In this document: piece by piece, positions 58,965 through 59,740 of the stretch
How positions within the stretch are numbered: position 1 is the first letter of the stretch
How the letters are laid out: every line of letters starts with the position of its first letter
Assembly (NCBI GenBank): GCA_910587505.1
Contig: CAJULD010000018.1
Location: 1-59,740 of the forward strand
Reading direction: 5' to 3'
DNA length: 59,740 nucleotides
From: an uncultured Oscillospiraceae bacterium
GTDB lineage: Bacteria; Bacillota; Clostridia; Oscillospirales; Oscillospiraceae
Program-made: the position numbers and the translations under genes
Notes under the pieces: generated by a model
Database searches by the model: none
The model's input: only the letters and a program-made list of their open reading frames with translations
Told to the model about the DNA's origin: nothing

Positions 58965-59534
58965 ATGTTTAATGGCGCCTATCTCAAGCAGCTCCGTAAA
59001 AGCGGCAGCTATACTCTGGCCCGGCTCAGCGAGGAAACGGGCTATACCGCCAGTTTCCTGTCCCAGATCGAACGGGGATTGAAGGAACCCTCCCTGACGA
59101 CGCTCCGGAAACTCTCGGAGACGCTGGAGGTGCCTATCGCTTCTTTTTTTTCTGCGGAGGACTCCGATGCCCCTCAGCTCTCCCGGCAAACCGGGGGCTG
59201 CTCCATTGTCCGGAAAAACGCCCGCCCCGAGGTGGTCATACCGGGACTCTCCACCAAATGCGAGTTTGTGACGGAGCCCGCCTCCGGCGACGCCGGACAT
59301 CTGCTGCGCGGAATCATCTATACGCTTTTTCCGGGGTGCGACGTCTCCGAGGGACTGGTAAGCCACACTTATGACGAGTGCATCTACGTGCTCAGCGGCG
59401 AGGCCACGGTCCTGCTGGCCAACCAGTCGATCCTTCTCCGGGAGGGGGACTGCATCTATATCAACGCCTCCACCCGGCACAATTTCCGGAACTGCGGCCC
59501 GGACGGCAGCGTCCTGCTTTCGTTCAGCAACTGA
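58965..59534 (+). CDS. XRE-family regulator with C-terminal cupin domain
   Basis: A 189-residue regulator. The N-terminal Cro/CI-type helix-turn-helix (about residues 5-60) contains SEETGYTASFLSQIERGLKE and PSLTTLRKLSETLEV. The C-terminal cupin_2 domain (about 110-185) has HTYDECIYVLSGEATVLL and INASTRHNFRN. This PuuR/SutR-type layout usually controls amino-acid or peptide catabolism, with the ligand bound in the cupin. ATG 58965 is chosen because the promoter places transcription start near 58914. It is divergent from the peptide locus and probably its regulator. Confidence 0.88.
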   Translation: MFNGAYLKQLRKSGSYTLARLSEETGYTASFLSQIERGLKEPSLTTLRKLSETLEVPIASFFSAEDSDAPQLSRQTGGCSIVRKNARPEVVIPGLSTKCEFVTEPASGDAGHLLRGIIYTLFPGCDVSEGLVSHTYDECIYVLSGEATVLLANQSILLREGDCIYINASTRHNFRNCGPDGSVLLSFSN

Positions 59535-59647
59535 TTTTTTCCTGTAAAAGGAAACAGAAAGAACTTTAAAATTGTACATGATTCCCCGCAGGAGCGTTCC
59601 GGAGGCTCAGGGCATCGGGATTGCGCGCTTAACCGGGAGAGAGAACA

Positions 59648-59687
59648 GGCCGTGGGGACACATGGAAATCCATGTGTCCCCACGGCC
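59648..59687. repeat. Perfect 19-bp hairpin after the XRE-cupin gene
   Basis: GGCCGTGGGGACACATGGA pairs fully with 59669-59687 around a 2-nt turn, and flanking ACAGG/CCTGT extends it. It has no direct T run, but the terminator at 59700 follows. Confidence 0.7.
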
Positions 59688-59699
59688 CTCAGCCTGTCG

Positions 59700-59727
59700 A
59701 AAAAGTCTGCCAACTGGTAGACTTTTT
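59700..59727. terminator. Bidirectional terminator at the right edge
   Basis: AAAAAGTCT and AGACTTTTT, with inner CCA/TGG pairing, form a nearly perfect hairpin whose A and T runs serve both strands. Confidence 0.75.
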
Positions 59728-59740
59728 CATGTAAAGATGA

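Noticed and set aside
1..59740. CRISPR arrays, tRNA/rRNA genes, insertion sequences or prophage
   Set aside because: No regularly spaced repeats, RNA gene signatures, transposase or phage structural genes were seen on either strand.

Overview
This is a GC-rich, protein-dense chromosomal window from an anaerobic, probably spore-forming Firmicute, most likely of the Oscillospiraceae (Flavonifractor / Intestinimonas / Oscillibacter type). The pointers are the sporulation pair yqfC-yqfD, the Firmicute gene order yqfC-yqfD-phoH-ybeY-era-yqzL-recO, MutS2 next to MutS, Gram-positive type Shine-Dalgarno sites and promoters, HPr with Ser46, an SLH-domain surface protein and GTG/TTG starts. Genus is inferred, not proven. 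No rRNA, tRNA, CRISPR array, transposase or prophage was seen.

Layout. 1-1739 (+): end of a ROK-like protein, an SGNH esterase and a YesL-like membrane protein. 1830-9369 (-): MATE exporter, an unrecognised coiled protein, dihydropyrimidinase, argS, DUF1934 (YwiB) and murI. 9575-10244 (+): a hypothetical protein and a 25-codon gene with its own promoter and terminator. 10405-16028 (-): SDR reductase, MFS exporter, uvrC, amidohydrolase, HPr. 16216-27392 (-): a long housekeeping cluster (mutS2, methyltransferase, acetyltransferase, recO, yqzL, two tandem acetyltransferases, era, P-loop kinase, ybeY, phoH, HAD phosphatase, yqfD, yqfC), mostly with 4-nt overlaps or short gaps. 27559-29445 (+): GntR regulator with ABC ATPase and permease behind a clear palindromic operator. 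29605-30489 (+): lipid kinase. 30586-33019 (-): unknown protein, Dabb protein, CmpB-like membrane protein. 33420-41939 (+): miaB, mutS, CPBP protease, then an RHH regulator, split ThrE exporter, prmA and a YcxB-like protein. 42158-43281 (-): an esterase with a 44-residue membrane peptide. 43835-48514 (+): WG-repeat/SLH surface protein, LURP-one-like protein, acetyltransferase, RarA. 48511-49392 (-): S1-domain protein. 49472-49812 (+): DUF951 and a 31-residue membrane peptide.

The right end (49962-58621, -) reads as one peptide-utilisation locus: solute-binding lipoprotein, two permeases, two ATPases of the Dpp/Opp type, a CocE/S15-family hydrolase and an M19 membrane dipeptidase. A divergent XRE-cupin regulator (58965-59534, +) faces it across inverted repeats. 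The likely job is uptake of short or capped peptides, followed by intracellular cleavage.

Beyond standard genes, the sequence shows four or five genes too short for usual calling, several divergent promoters with well-formed dyad operators, a run of three DnaA-box-like 9-mers upstream of miaB-mutS, a 42-bp perfect palindrome, and a family of intergenic T-rich/A-rich hairpins scattered through the window.
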